Shown: positions 1 to 7,064, counted from the first letter of the stretch. The stretch is 8,804 nt of DNA from Phenylobacterium sp. CCH9-H3 (GCF_001557235.1 NZ_LSJI01000114.1:1-8804), one strand, 5' to 3'. Numbers and translations: made by a program. Notes: generated by a model not told the origin, from the letters alone.

Positions 1-410
1 CGCCCCCGCCGCCGCCCCAAGGCGACCCGACCAAGGACTTCACCCAGGCCCGGCAACTGATGCTGGCCGGCGACTACGACGGCGCCGAGGCGGCGTTCGC
101 CGCCTATGTGGAGACCTATCCCGACGGCCCGAAGGCGGCCGAGGCCAACTACTGGTGGGGCAAGACCCTGGGGGTCCGCGGCGCCCACGCCAATGCGGCC
201 CAGGCCTATATCGCCGCCATCCGCGGCTGGCCCCAGACCTCGTGGGGGCCGGATGCGGTGGTGGAGCTGGCCCGGTCGCTGGTGGCGCTGAAGAAGCCGG
301 CGGACGCCTGCCAGACCCTGGCCGAGTTCGCACGGCGCTATCCCAAGGCGCCGGCCAACGTCCAGAGCCGCGCCGCCGCCACGCGCACCCAGGCCAAGTG
401 CGCGGCCTAG
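1..410 (+). CDS. cpoB: Tol-Pal system protein CpoB/YbgF, C-terminal TPR domain (5'-truncated)
   Basis: The reading frame is open from the left edge (first full codon at 3) to TAG at 408-410, giving 135 visible residues. It begins with a short proline run, then a TPR-like block: DFTQARQLMLAGDYDGAEAA, then VETYPDGPKAAEANYWWGK, then QAYIAAIRGWPQ, ending RYPKAP and QAKCAA. The YPxxPxAxxAxYWxG pattern followed by two more helical repeats is typical of the YbgF C-terminal domain. In E. coli this periplasmic protein links the Tol-Pal constriction machinery to septal peptidoglycan synthesis through PBP1B; the same role here is inferred. The N-terminal signal peptide and coiled coil lie outside the window. 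In related alphaproteobacteria the gene closes a tol-pal cluster and precedes tilS, as it does here. The tilS start lies 13 bp inside this gene, so the two are probably co-transcribed. Confidence 0.9.
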   Translation, partial: PPPPPQGDPTKDFTQARQLMLAGDYDGAEAAFAAYVETYPDGPKAAEANYWWGKTLGVRGAHANAAQAYIAAIRGWPQTSWGPDAVVELARSLVALKKPADACQTLAEFARRYPKAPANVQSRAAATRTQAKCAA

Positions 411-1594
411 AGGCGCAAGCCCGCCGTATCCTCGATGGCCATCTGCTCCGCGACAGCCGCCGGCCCCTCGCCGTCGGCCTGTCGGGCGGCAGCGACTCCC
501 TCGCGCTGACCCTGATCGCCGACGCCTGGGCGCGCGGGGCCGGGCGGGACCTCCTGATCCTCACGGTCGACCATGGGCTTCAGGCGGACAGCGCCGCCTG
601 GACGCAAGCCTGCGCCGCGGTGGCCGCCCGGTTCGACCGCCCGTTCCGCGCCCTTTGCTGGACTGGCGACAAGCCTGCCGCCGGGCTGCCCGCCGCCGCG
701 CGCCTGGCCCGGCACCGCCTGCTCGCGGACGCGGCGCGGGAGGCTGGGGCGCGGGTGATCCTTCTTGGGCACACGGCCGACGATCTGGCCGAGGCCGCGG
801 TCATGCGGGCGGGCGGCTCCACCACACCGGATCCCAGGGCCTGGGCGCCCTCGCCGGTCTGGCCGCAGGGGCGGGGCGTCTTCCTTCTCCGTCCGCTGCT
901 GGGGGCGGCGCGGGCGGACCTGCGCGCCTGGCTCGCCGCGCGGGGCGAGACCTGGATCGACGATCCCGCCAATGCCGACCCGCGCTACGCCCGCAGCCGG
1001 GCGCGGCTGGCCATGCCGCCCCATCCAGCGCCGACGACGCTCCAGGGCCCGCTGGAGCTGGCCCGGTTCGCGACCGAACACGCCGGGATCATCACGCTGG
1101 AGTCTGCAAGACTAGGGTCGGCGTCGCCCGACGAGGCGCGCCGGTTCGTGGCCTTGGCGGCCGTCTGCGCCGGGGGCGGCGAGCGGCTGCCCGCGACCGC
1201 GCGGACCGCCCGGGCGGCCGAAGCGCTGCTGGGGCCCGCGCCCTTCACCGCAACGCTCGCCGGCGCGCGGATCCAGTCTGAAGACGGATCGGTACGTATC
1301 TTCCGCGAGCCGGGCGAGGCGGGCCGGGGCGGTCTGGCCTCTCTGCGATCCCCAGGGGTGTTCGACGGGCGGTTCGAGATCGCCGGGGGCGCGGAGGTCC
1401 GGCGCCTGTCGGGCCTAGCGAGCCGGCTCTCGCCGCCGGATCGGGCGATCCTGCGCGAGCTGCCGGCGGCGGCGCGCGGGGCCTTGCCCGTGGTGGTGGA
1501 GCCGGACGGCGCGGTGCGCCTGGCGCCGCTCGAGAGCCTAGTGGGCGAGCGGCTGCGGGCCGCGGCGGGGCTAGTTCAGCGGGAGCCGGCCTGA
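398..1594 (+). CDS. tilS: tRNA(Ile)-lysidine synthetase TilS
   Basis: Cytoplasmic ATP-dependent enzyme that ligates lysine to C34 of tRNA-Ile(CAU), converting its decoding from AUG to AUA. The protein is about 398 residues with N-type ATP pyrophosphatase signatures: PP-loop SGGSDS at 29-34, TVDHGL at 56-61, and LGHTADDLAE at 123-132 (a variant of the usual HHxDDQxET). RPLL lies at 165-168, and W-x-DDP-x-N-x-D-x-x-Y-x-R-x-R at 186-203 is the TilS family signature. The start is taken as GTG at 398-400. The frame stays open further upstream, but that stretch lies in cpoB and encodes nothing like TilS, and no ATG lies between 398 and the PP-loop. The upstream SD is weak, so coupling to cpoB translation is likely. 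Its 3' end overlaps the convergent hydrolase gene by 19 bp. The C-terminal half is less conserved, as usual for the family. Confidence 0.93.
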   Translation: MRGLEAQARRILDGHLLRDSRRPLAVGLSGGSDSLALTLIADAWARGAGRDLLILTVDHGLQADSAAWTQACAAVAARFDRPFRALCWTGDKPAAGLPAAARLARHRLLADAAREAGARVILLGHTADDLAEAAVMRAGGSTTPDPRAWAPSPVWPQGRGVFLLRPLLGAARADLRAWLAARGETWIDDPANADPRYARSRARLAMPPHPAPTTLQGPLELARFATEHAGIITLESARLGSASPDEARRFVALAAVCAGGGERLPATARTARAAEALLGPAPFTATLAGARIQSEDGSVRIFREPGEAGRGGLASLRSPGVFDGRFEIAGGAEVRRLSGLASRLSPPDRAILRELPAAARGALPVVVEPDGAVRLAPLESLVGERLRAAAGLVQREPA

Positions 1595-2436
1595 AGCACG
1601 TGGTCCACGCCGCGCACGATGGCGTCGGCGTAGCGCGGGCCCAGCAGATTGGCGTGGCTGGACGGCGGCACGTGCTCGATGAACCCCGCTCGGGAGTGGT
1701 TGGCGGGCTTTTCTTGTAGCGCCTTCAGCGCCGCGCGGCCCCGGTGCGGGCCGGCCGTGACCACCGCCACCGGCAGGTCCGGGGGCAACTCCACCGCGCC
1801 GGCCATCTCGGAGGTGCGGGGCCACTGCGTCACCTCGGCCGCCGCGCCATGCGCGTGGGAAGCCGAGGCGTGGATCCGCCGCTTCTCGGCGCCCGCCGCG
1901 CCCGGAAGGCCGATCAGGTTGCCGCTGATGAAGGAGACCGGGACCATGAGGCCGAACCGGGCCCCGTGGCTGACCACCTGCAGCACCCGGCCGAAACCGC
2001 GGATCGCGCTGGGCCCGCCAGGCAGGCTGAAGACGTCCGGGGTCACCGCGTCCACCAGCACCAGGCCGGCGAGCGGGCGGTCGCGCTCCAGGGCGAAGAG
2101 GCGGACCATCAGCCCGCCCATGGAATGGCCGACCAGCAGGATCGGGCCCGTCTCACGCAGGGCGCCGAGCAGGGCGTCGAGGTCGTCGTTGATCGAGCGG
2201 CCGTCGCGCGGCTCCGGCCCCGCGTCGGAATGGCCCAGCCCCGCGCGGTCGTAGGCCAGGCTGCGCAGGCCCCTGGCCGCCAGCTTCTCCTGCACCACCG
2301 CCCAGTCCGAGGCGCAGCCGAAGGCGCCGTGTTCGCAGACGATCAGGGGATGGGCGGGCGTCTCGGCGGGACCCGCGCGCACGATCCGCAGGGACCGGCC
2401 GCCGATGTCGATCTTCTCGCCGCGGAAACTGCTCAA
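1576..2436 (-). CDS. alpha/beta-fold hydrolase
   Basis: A 286-residue protein of the alpha/beta hydrolase superfamily without signal peptide or membrane segment, so probably cytoplasmic. Visible elements are the oxyanion-hole HG at 36-37 (CEHGAFG), YDRAGLGHSD at 62-71, the nucleophile elbow GHSMGG at 103-108 with Ser105 as nucleophile, LVLVDA at 125-130, and SSHANL at 259-264 with His261 as the likely catalytic base. The usual acid after strand beta-7 is missing (LPVAVVTAGPHRG), so Asp129 after beta-6 is the better candidate; that layout is known from DhaA/LinB-type dehalogenases. Substrate cannot be predicted. The start is TTG at 2436-2434, overlapping the TGA of the M23 gene as TTGA. No good Shine-Dalgarno is visible, so translation probably relies on reinitiation. 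The next start codons downstream would cut into the first beta-strand. Confidence 0.85.
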   Translation of the reverse strand: MSSFRGEKIDIGGRSLRIVRAGPAETPAHPLIVCEHGAFGCASDWAVVQEKLAARGLRSLAYDRAGLGHSDAGPEPRDGRSINDDLDALLGALRETGPILLVGHSMGGLMVRLFALERDRPLAGLVLVDAVTPDVFSLPGGPSAIRGFGRVLQVVSHGARFGLMVPVSFISGNLIGLPGAAGAEKRRIHASASHAHGAAAEVTQWPRTSEMAGAVELPPDLPVAVVTAGPHRGRAALKALQEKPANHSRAGFIEHVPPSSHANLLGPRYADAIVRGVDHVLQAGSR

Positions 2437-3326
2437 AGGCTGAGCTGCGCCCGGGGGCGGCCGTCCGGGCCGATGGACAGCTCGCGCAGGCCGTCGATCT
2501 TCTCGCGCTTGGCGGCCTCGCGGGCCTGGCCCTCGAGGTTCTTCTCGGCGGCGGCCAGGTCCTGGGCGTCGGTGGTCTTGCGCCGGACGACGAGGACCTG
2601 TGGGTTGGTCTTGGCCTCCATCAGCGCCCGCTTGCTCTCGGGGATGAAGGACACATAGGCCATGCGGACCCGGCCGGAGTACCGCTTGGCCTTGTCGATC
2701 GGCAGGTCGCCGGCCTCGGCGAAGGCCTTGCCCAGGAACATGGCCGGGTTGAGCGGCCGGCCGTCGCCGTCGCGGATCTCGAAATGCAGGTGGGGGCCGG
2801 TGGACGTGCCCGTCGAGCCGATGCGGCCCAGGGGCATCCCGGCCTTCACCGCCAGGCCCGGCTTCACGCCGGCCGCGATGCCGCCCAGGTGGGCGTAGAA
2901 GGTGGTCAGGCTCTCGGCGTGGCGCACGGCCACGTAGCGGCCGTAGCCGCCCTTGGTCCCCGCCTCGACCACGACGCCGTCGGCCACGGCGACCGCGGGC
3001 ACCCCGGCGTCGGCCGAGATGTCGACGCCCTCGTGCAGCCGGCCGTTCCCCTCCCAGGGCAGCTGGCGCAGGCCGAAGGGCGAGACGACGGCGTGGCCGG
3101 GCACGGGCTCTTCAAAGGCGATCAGGACCTCTTCCGCCGGGCGGGCCGCGACGGCCGCGGGGCGGGCGCTGGTGAGGGCGATCTGGGCGGTCGTGGCGCG
3201 AGGCGCCGGCATGGGCAGGGACGCATGGGCCACGGCGAAGGCGCTGAGGCCCGCCGCCGCCACGATGGCCGCCTCGGCCGCCAGGCGCGAACGACGTTTC
3301 AGGATCGGCTTCCGTTCCGGCGCCAC
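2433..3326 (-). CDS. M23-family metallopeptidase (LytM-type), envelope-located
   Basis: A predicted Zn-dependent peptidoglycan endopeptidase of about 297 residues. Using the GTG start at 3326, the protein opens with a KRR-containing basic stretch (about 10-12) and a hydrophobic Ala-rich segment (about 15-33) ending AVAHA, fitting a signal peptide or membrane anchor. The M23 core has all zinc ligands and the helper His: HEGVD with His98 and Asp102, YAHLGG with His146, and GPHLHFEIR with His179 and His181. An intact HxxxD plus HxH suggests an active enzyme rather than an EnvC/NlpD-like degenerate activator. No LysM domain is seen. A charged C-terminal tail (about 215-297) is rich in Lys/Arg/Glu and could be helical. 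The GTG is preferred because GGGGAG lies 10 nt upstream; an in-frame TTG at 3431 would add an unlikely Pro/Arg-rich extension. The hydrolase gene follows with a TTGA overlap. Confidence 0.9.
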   Translation of the reverse strand: MAPERKPILKRRSRLAAEAAIVAAAGLSAFAVAHASLPMPAPRATTAQIALTSARPAAVAARPAEEVLIAFEEPVPGHAVVSPFGLRQLPWEGNGRLHEGVDISADAGVPAVAVADGVVVEAGTKGGYGRYVAVRHAESLTTFYAHLGGIAAGVKPGLAVKAGMPLGRIGSTGTSTGPHLHFEIRDGDGRPLNPAMFLGKAFAEAGDLPIDKAKRYSGRVRMAYVSFIPESKRALMEAKTNPQVLVVRRKTTDAQDLAAAEKNLEGQAREAAKREKIDGLRELSIGPDGRPRAQLSL

Positions 3327-3336
3327 GTGTCTCGAA

Positions 3337-3342
3337 CTCCCC
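3337..3342 (-). promoter_or_regulatory. Shine-Dalgarno for the M23 gene (GGGGAG)
   Basis: On the minus strand GGGGAG lies 10 nt upstream of the GTG at 3326. This is the main reason for choosing that start over the more distal TTG/GTG codons in the same frame. Confidence 0.55.
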
Positions 3343-3367
3343 ACCAACCGCGAGCGATCAAGGCCGC

Positions 3368-3399
3368 GCCCCGAAACGGGGCCGGGCGGCAGACTGCCG
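3368..3399. repeat. Two adjacent short inverted repeats upstream of the M23 gene
   Basis: The stretch 3368-3382 reads GCCCCG-AAA-CGGGGC, a perfect 6-bp stem. The stretch 3387-3399 reads CGGCAG-A-CTGCCG, a perfect 6-bp dyad with a one-base centre. They sit about 40-75 nt upstream of the M23 start, so they could be leader hairpins or an operator. In DNA this GC-rich short repeats arise by chance, so function is uncertain. The rest of the intergenic stretch 3327-3588 holds no gene I can support. Confidence 0.35.
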
Positions 3400-3411
3400 G
3401 GCGTTCTAGGC

Positions 3412-3437
3412 AAAATCCGGGCCGCGGGCAAACGGCC
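3412..3437 (-). terminator. Weak intrinsic terminator candidate downstream of the autotransporter gene
   Basis: Read on the minus strand, GGCCG (3437-3433), an 8-nt loop and CGGCC (3424-3420) form a perfect 5-bp GC stem, followed four bases later by TTTT (3415-3412). It lies about 150 nt beyond the autotransporter stop and before the M23 gene. The stem is short and the T-tract only four bases. A second hairpin, CTCCCGG (3462-3468) with CCGGGAG (3489-3495), lies closer to the stop but lacks a T-tract. Confidence 0.3.
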
Positions 3438-3588
3438 TCACCCCCGGCGCGAAGCCCGATACTCCCGGCCGGCGCTGGACGAGGCCGACCGGGAGGGGCT
3501 CCAGGGTCACGAAGCGCCGGGGCCGGTACGCGGTTCCCGTCCCAGGGACACTCGGCGGACGGTCCATCCGGCCCGGGCTTCGTCTCCG

Positions 3589-6582
3589 CTAGAACTGGAA
3601 CCGCACCGTGGCGCGGATGTCGTATTCCTCGTAGTCGCCGTCCATGGTGGCGCCGCCGTTGACGGCGTAGAGCACCCGCGCCGCGCCGCCGCGCAGGCCC
3701 GCGCGCACCACGGCGCCGCCCTTGAACACGTCTTCGGGATCGAGGGTGAAGTCCTCGCCGCCCTCGAAATGGGCCGTGGTCTTGGCCGGCCCGCCCGCGA
3801 GCTTGGCGCGGTAGCCGGCCTTGATCTCGGGCGCGAAGAAGGTCTCGTCGCCGAACTTCCAGCCGATGGCCAGCAGGGCTTCGCCGGTCAGCATGTCGCC
3901 GGTGCGCTTGTCGACGATCAGGTTGAACCCGGCGCCGCCGTTCTTCTCCTTGTAGCCGTCCTCGGCCAGCCGCAGATAGCTCGCCGAGATCTCGGGCCGG
4001 GCATAGAAGCCGCCCACCTGCACCTCGTAGGAGGCGCCGGCGTAGGCGTCGACCATCCAGGCGTTCCACTTGGAGTCGGCGCGCCGGCTGAGGTTCACGC
4101 TCTCGAGCCGCCGGTCGCCGTCGAAGAAGGCGTAGCCGACCCCGCCGCGCACCGCGGCCTGCAGCGGCCCGCCGTCCAGGCGCCAGTAGAGGCCGGCGCC
4201 GAAGAGGTTCATCGAGATCTCCTCGCCCGCCGCCGCGCCGCGATCCTTCACGTCGGTGGTGACGAAGCTGACGTTCGCACCCAGAGCCGCGGCCTCGCCC
4301 TGCAGGTCCATGCCGGCGGCGAAGCCGAAGCCCTGGCTCTTGAAGCCGGCGGCGTCGGCCTTGTCCCGGCGGATGTTGAAGGCGACCTCCTGGGCCCAGA
4401 CGCCGGTCCCCGACGACCGGTCGATGGCCATCGGGACGGCGACCGCGCCCGACACCGCCGCCGAGATGGCCGCCGCCGACATCAGCACGCCGCCGGAGTG
4501 ATCGGGCAGCATCTGGTCGTAGAGGCCCTGGAAGCCGGACTGGGTGGTCTGGGCGAGGAACGCCTGTTCGACGGCGTCGTCCTTGTCGAGCGAGGCGAAC
4601 ACCGCGCCGTAGGCCTGGGAACCCGAGCGGTTCAGGCCCAGCTCGGCAGCCGTCTTCGGCCGCAGGTCGACGTAGAGCGCGCCGGCGGTCGTGTCGGCGC
4701 GGAGATCGGCGTTGTAGAGGAACGGCGCGCCGGCCAAGGTCGCGCCCGCCTGGCCCACCGTCAGGGTCCCCGCCTGCACGATCTGGAACGACTGCGCGCC
4801 GCGGGAGATGGCGGTGAGGGTCACGTTCACCTGCGCCCCCGTCTCGATGGTGGCGGCCCCCGTGACGTTCAGCCGGGTGTTGGTGAGCGTGGGATCCACA
4901 TTGACCGCGAGCACGCCCTTGGCCCCCAGGTTCAGCGAGGTGAGCGTCACCGTCTCGGTATTGGCCATCGAGAGCTTGCCGTTGCGCACGTCGACGCTCA
5001 GCCGACCATCGCTGTCCACGATGCGGCCCGCGGCCGTGGCGCCGCCGTCCAGGACCAGGGCGTCGGCGCCGGCGCCGAAGTTCATGGTCCCCGAGAGCGT
5101 GCCCGCCAGCAGCTCCAGCCGGTCGGCGCCCGAGCCGAACAGGACGTCGCCGCCGATGGCGGGGGTGTCCGCCGTGTTGACCAGCGCCTGGCGCACCACG
5201 GCGCCCGTCGTATTGGCCGACAGGTCGATGGCGATGGTCTTGCCCGTCTGGGTGACCCCGGTGGCCGGCGTCACCAGGGCCCTGATCGCGCCCGAGTTCT
5301 CGATCAGGGCGAGGCTGCCGGACAGGTCGACGATGGCGCGGGCGTCGTGCAGGCCGCCGTTCTGCTCGGCGCCGATGGTGCCGGCGTTGCGCAGCACCGG
5401 GACCACGGCGTTGGCGTTCAGCAGCACGGCGGTCGACTGCGCCAGGTAGGCGCGGCCGACGATGGAGGCGCCCGAGGCGTTGTTGATCCCGCCCTGGACG
5501 GTGACCGTCCCGCCGCCGGCCTGGCCGATCCGCAGGGCCACCGCCGCGACGCCGTCGTTGACGCCGTTGCCGGTGACCGCGCCGCGGTTGATCACGCCAT
5601 AGGCCAGGTCGCCGGTCCCGACCGCGCCGATGGTGGTCGCCGAGACGCCGCCGATGTCGAGCGCCGGGGCCGCGCCGTACGAGACGATCGAGGCCGTCCC
5701 CTCGGACGTATCGGTGATGCCGTCGTCGTCCTCGTCTGTGTCGGTGGTGCTGTTGTCGGCAGGCGGGCGGTCGAGCAGGATCCCCTTGCCGACGTTGCCG
5801 GTGATGCGGACGGCGCCGCCCCCCTGCTTCAGGTCGTCGGCGTCCAGTTTCCCGCGGGCGGTGTCGGCCAGGCGGTCGGTGGTGCGATAGCCGGTGTTGG
5901 TGATGGCGCCCTGCAGCGCCACCGCGCCGTCCACGTCGCCCAGCAGCAGCGCCACCGTGCCCTCGCCCTGGGACTGCACGGCGCCCAGGATCCTCACGTC
6001 GCCCGACACGGAGTCGGCGCGGACGCCCACGCTGCGGTCGCCGGTGATCGCCACGCCGCCGGTCGAGGTCAGGCTGCCCGTGAGCCGTCCCTCGATGGAG
6101 ATGGCGCCGGAGTCGTTGCCCTCGACCGTGATGGTCCCGCTGTTGACGATGGAGCCGGTGGCGCCCGGCGAGAGGACCCGCAGGCCGAAGCGGCCGGACC
6201 CCTGCGCGAACAGCCCGTCGGCGTCGCCGTCGCTGTCGGCGTCGGCCGCCGTGTAGTCCTCGGCGAGGCTGATCGTGCCGGCGTTGGTGATGGAGGTCGC
6301 CACGCCGCCGTTCACCTGAATGCCGGTGGCGCCGTTCACGCCGGTGAAGTTGATGGAGCCGTTGTTGATCACGGCGTTGGAGCTGTCGACCGTCACGGCC
6401 GGCCCGGCCACGGTGGGCGCGATGGACCCTGTGCTGTCGATGGTCAGGTGGTCCGGCTGGCCGCCGGCGATGGTCGAGGTCTTGACCGGCGCCGTGGTGG
6501 CCGTGGTGATCTTCGTCTCGGCGTGGGCGGAGGCGGCGTAGAGGAGCGGCAGCACGGCCGCGGACACGAGGAGACGCTTCAT
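3589..6582 (-). CDS. Autotransporter (type Va) outer-membrane protein with beta-helix passenger
   Basis: A predicted surface or secreted protein of about 997 residues. It begins with a clean signal peptide, MKRLLVSAAV then LPLLYAASAHA, with likely cleavage at AHA|ET after residue 21. The passenger (about 22-720) is rich in Gly, Thr, Val, Asn and Asp, with recurrent short strands such as VINNGSI, ITNAGTI and IVNSGTI, as in parallel beta-helix passengers. From about residue 725 (GVWAQE, Trp729) an autotransporter beta-barrel of about 270 residues shows alternating strands (AYAGASYEVQVGGFYARPEI) and ends in the aromatic VRFQF, the expected BAM recognition end. Two Asp-rich loops in the passenger (114-123, 281-291) look Ca2+-binding. 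The ATG at 6582 is chosen because it gives the classical signal peptide and has GGGAA a few bases upstream; ATG 6606 would add eight residues. The passenger's role (adhesin, enzyme or other) cannot be told; no protease triad or RGD was noticed. Confidence 0.9.
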   Translation of the reverse strand: MKRLLVSAAVLPLLYAASAHAETKITTATTAPVKTSTIAGGQPDHLTIDSTGSIAPTVAGPAVTVDSSNAVINNGSINFTGVNGATGIQVNGGVATSITNAGTISLAEDYTAADADSDGDADGLFAQGSGRFGLRVLSPGATGSIVNSGTITVEGNDSGAISIEGRLTGSLTSTGGVAITGDRSVGVRADSVSGDVRILGAVQSQGEGTVALLLGDVDGAVALQGAITNTGYRTTDRLADTARGKLDADDLKQGGGAVRITGNVGKGILLDRPPADNSTTDTDEDDDGITDTSEGTASIVSYGAAPALDIGGVSATTIGAVGTGDLAYGVINRGAVTGNGVNDGVAAVALRIGQAGGGTVTVQGGINNASGASIVGRAYLAQSTAVLLNANAVVPVLRNAGTIGAEQNGGLHDARAIVDLSGSLALIENSGAIRALVTPATGVTQTGKTIAIDLSANTTGAVVRQALVNTADTPAIGGDVLFGSGADRLELLAGTLSGTMNFGAGADALVLDGGATAAGRIVDSDGRLSVDVRNGKLSMANTETVTLTSLNLGAKGVLAVNVDPTLTNTRLNVTGAATIETGAQVNVTLTAISRGAQSFQIVQAGTLTVGQAGATLAGAPFLYNADLRADTTAGALYVDLRPKTAAELGLNRSGSQAYGAVFASLDKDDAVEQAFLAQTTQSGFQGLYDQMLPDHSGGVLMSAAAISAAVSGAVAVPMAIDRSSGTGVWAQEVAFNIRRDKADAAGFKSQGFGFAAGMDLQGEAAALGANVSFVTTDVKDRGAAAGEEISMNLFGAGLYWRLDGGPLQAAVRGGVGYAFFDGDRRLESVNLSRRADSKWNAWMVDAYAGASYEVQVGGFYARPEISASYLRLAEDGYKEKNGGAGFNLIVDKRTGDMLTGEALLAIGWKFGDETFFAPEIKAGYRAKLAGGPAKTTAHFEGGEDFTLDPEDVFKGGAVVRAGLRGGAARVLYAVNGGATMDGDYEEYDIRATVRFQF

Positions 6583-6626
6583 TGCTTTCCCGAAACGATG
6601 CGACATGGTAGCCACGGACAAGCGGC

Positions 6627-6674
6627 TATACGTCGTGTAGTTATTTGTTGCGTAAATACTGTATTATGCGGCTT
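6627..6674. promoter_or_regulatory. AT-rich divergent promoter/operator region between autotransporter and XRE-RTX operon
   Basis: Positions 6627-6667 contain only about 12 G/C in 41 bases, in sharp contrast to the surroundings. TATTAT at 6662-6667 matches the sigma70 -10 hexamer in 5 of 6 positions on the + strand. CATAAT (6668-6663) matches 5 of 6 on the minus strand. The perfect dyad AATAC-T-GTATT occupies 6655-6665, touching both. No convincing -35 box was found on either strand, which could mean activator dependence or another sigma factor. The location is right for divergent promoters of the autotransporter (5' UTR about 70 nt) and the regulator gene (about 43 nt). The small XRE protein encoded alongside is the obvious candidate to bind the dyad. 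Confidence 0.45.
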
Positions 6675-6706
6675 GTCACCGCCCTGCAAGCGCGCAGTGC
6701 AAGCCC

Positions 6707-6710
6707 GGAG
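6707..6710 (+). promoter_or_regulatory. Shine-Dalgarno GGAG for the XRE regulator
   Basis: GGAG lies 6 nt before the ATG at 6717. This decides the start in favour of 6717 over the in-frame ATG at 6666, which overlaps the -10-like TATTAT and has no SD. Confidence 0.6.
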
Positions 6711-6716
6711 CCCCTG

Positions 6717-7055
6717 ATGCCGAGACCCGCGACCGATCCCGCCAAGGCCGCCCAGATCAAGATCCTGCGCCAGCAGGCCGGCCGCTGGCTGAAGACGGCC
6801 CGCGAAGAGGCGCGCCTGACACAGGCCGAACTGGCCGAGAAGGTGGGCTTGCGCTACTACACCTTCGTCTCGCAGGTGGAGAGCGGGTTGGGCCGCCTGC
6901 CGATCGAGACCCAGGGCGCCTGGGCCGAGGCGCTGGGCCTGGAGCCCGGCGAATTCGCCAAGACGCTGCTGCGCTACTACGAACCTGAACTATATAGGTT
7001 GCTGTTCGGCGCCGAGAGCGCGTCCCAGGCCCTCAAGGGCCAGGCGACGGGATAG
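6717..7055 (+). CDS. Small XRE-family helix-turn-helix transcriptional regulator
   Basis: A 112-residue cytoplasmic DNA-binding protein. The HTH_3/Cro-C1 fold covers about 24-82: WLKTAREEARLTQAELAEKV, then GLRYYTFVSQVESG as turn and recognition helix, then LPIETQGAWAEALGLEPGEF. LTQAELA-x-x-V-x(6)-VSQVE-x-G is the core XRE signature. A short C-terminal helix follows, RYYEPELYRLLFG (86-98), perhaps for dimerisation or partner contact. It has no sensor domain of its own. The RTX-like gene begins 14 bp after its stop, so the two form an operon; the autotransporter is divergent. Autoregulation or control of the divergent promoter is an inference from position. The last third carries an AT-rich stretch with codons uncommon here (cta tat agg ttg, about 6990-7001). 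Confidence 0.88.
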   Translation: MPRPATDPAKAAQIKILRQQAGRWLKTAREEARLTQAELAEKVGLRYYTFVSQVESGLGRLPIETQGAWAEALGLEPGEFAKTLLRYYEPELYRLLFGAESASQALKGQATG

Positions 7056-7064
7056 CGCGCCTCC

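Noticed and set aside
155..397. Upstream extension of the tilS frame to an ATG at 155
   Set aside because: This stretch is the real coding frame of cpoB; the extension is Gly/Ala-rich with no TilS similarity. The GTG at 398 gives a normal TilS N-terminus.
1101..1113. Dyad AGTCT-GCA-AGACT inside tilS, with a GANTC (CcrM-type) site at its edge
   Set aside because: It lies mid-gene, is short, and nothing else suggests regulation there; GANTC sites occur by chance in other genes of the window too.
6645..6716. Earlier starts for the XRE gene (TTG 6645, ATG 6666)
   Set aside because: They overlap the AT-rich promoter-like region and have no SD, while ATG 6717 has GGAG at 6 nt and gives a compact HTH protein.
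2953..6717. A reading frame of over 1,200 codons open on the + strand opposite the M23 and autotransporter genes
   Set aside because: It is antisense to an autotransporter with signal peptide, passenger and barrel. Its product is low-complexity Gly/Arg/Val/Asp, and it arises because stop codons are rare in such GC-rich DNA.
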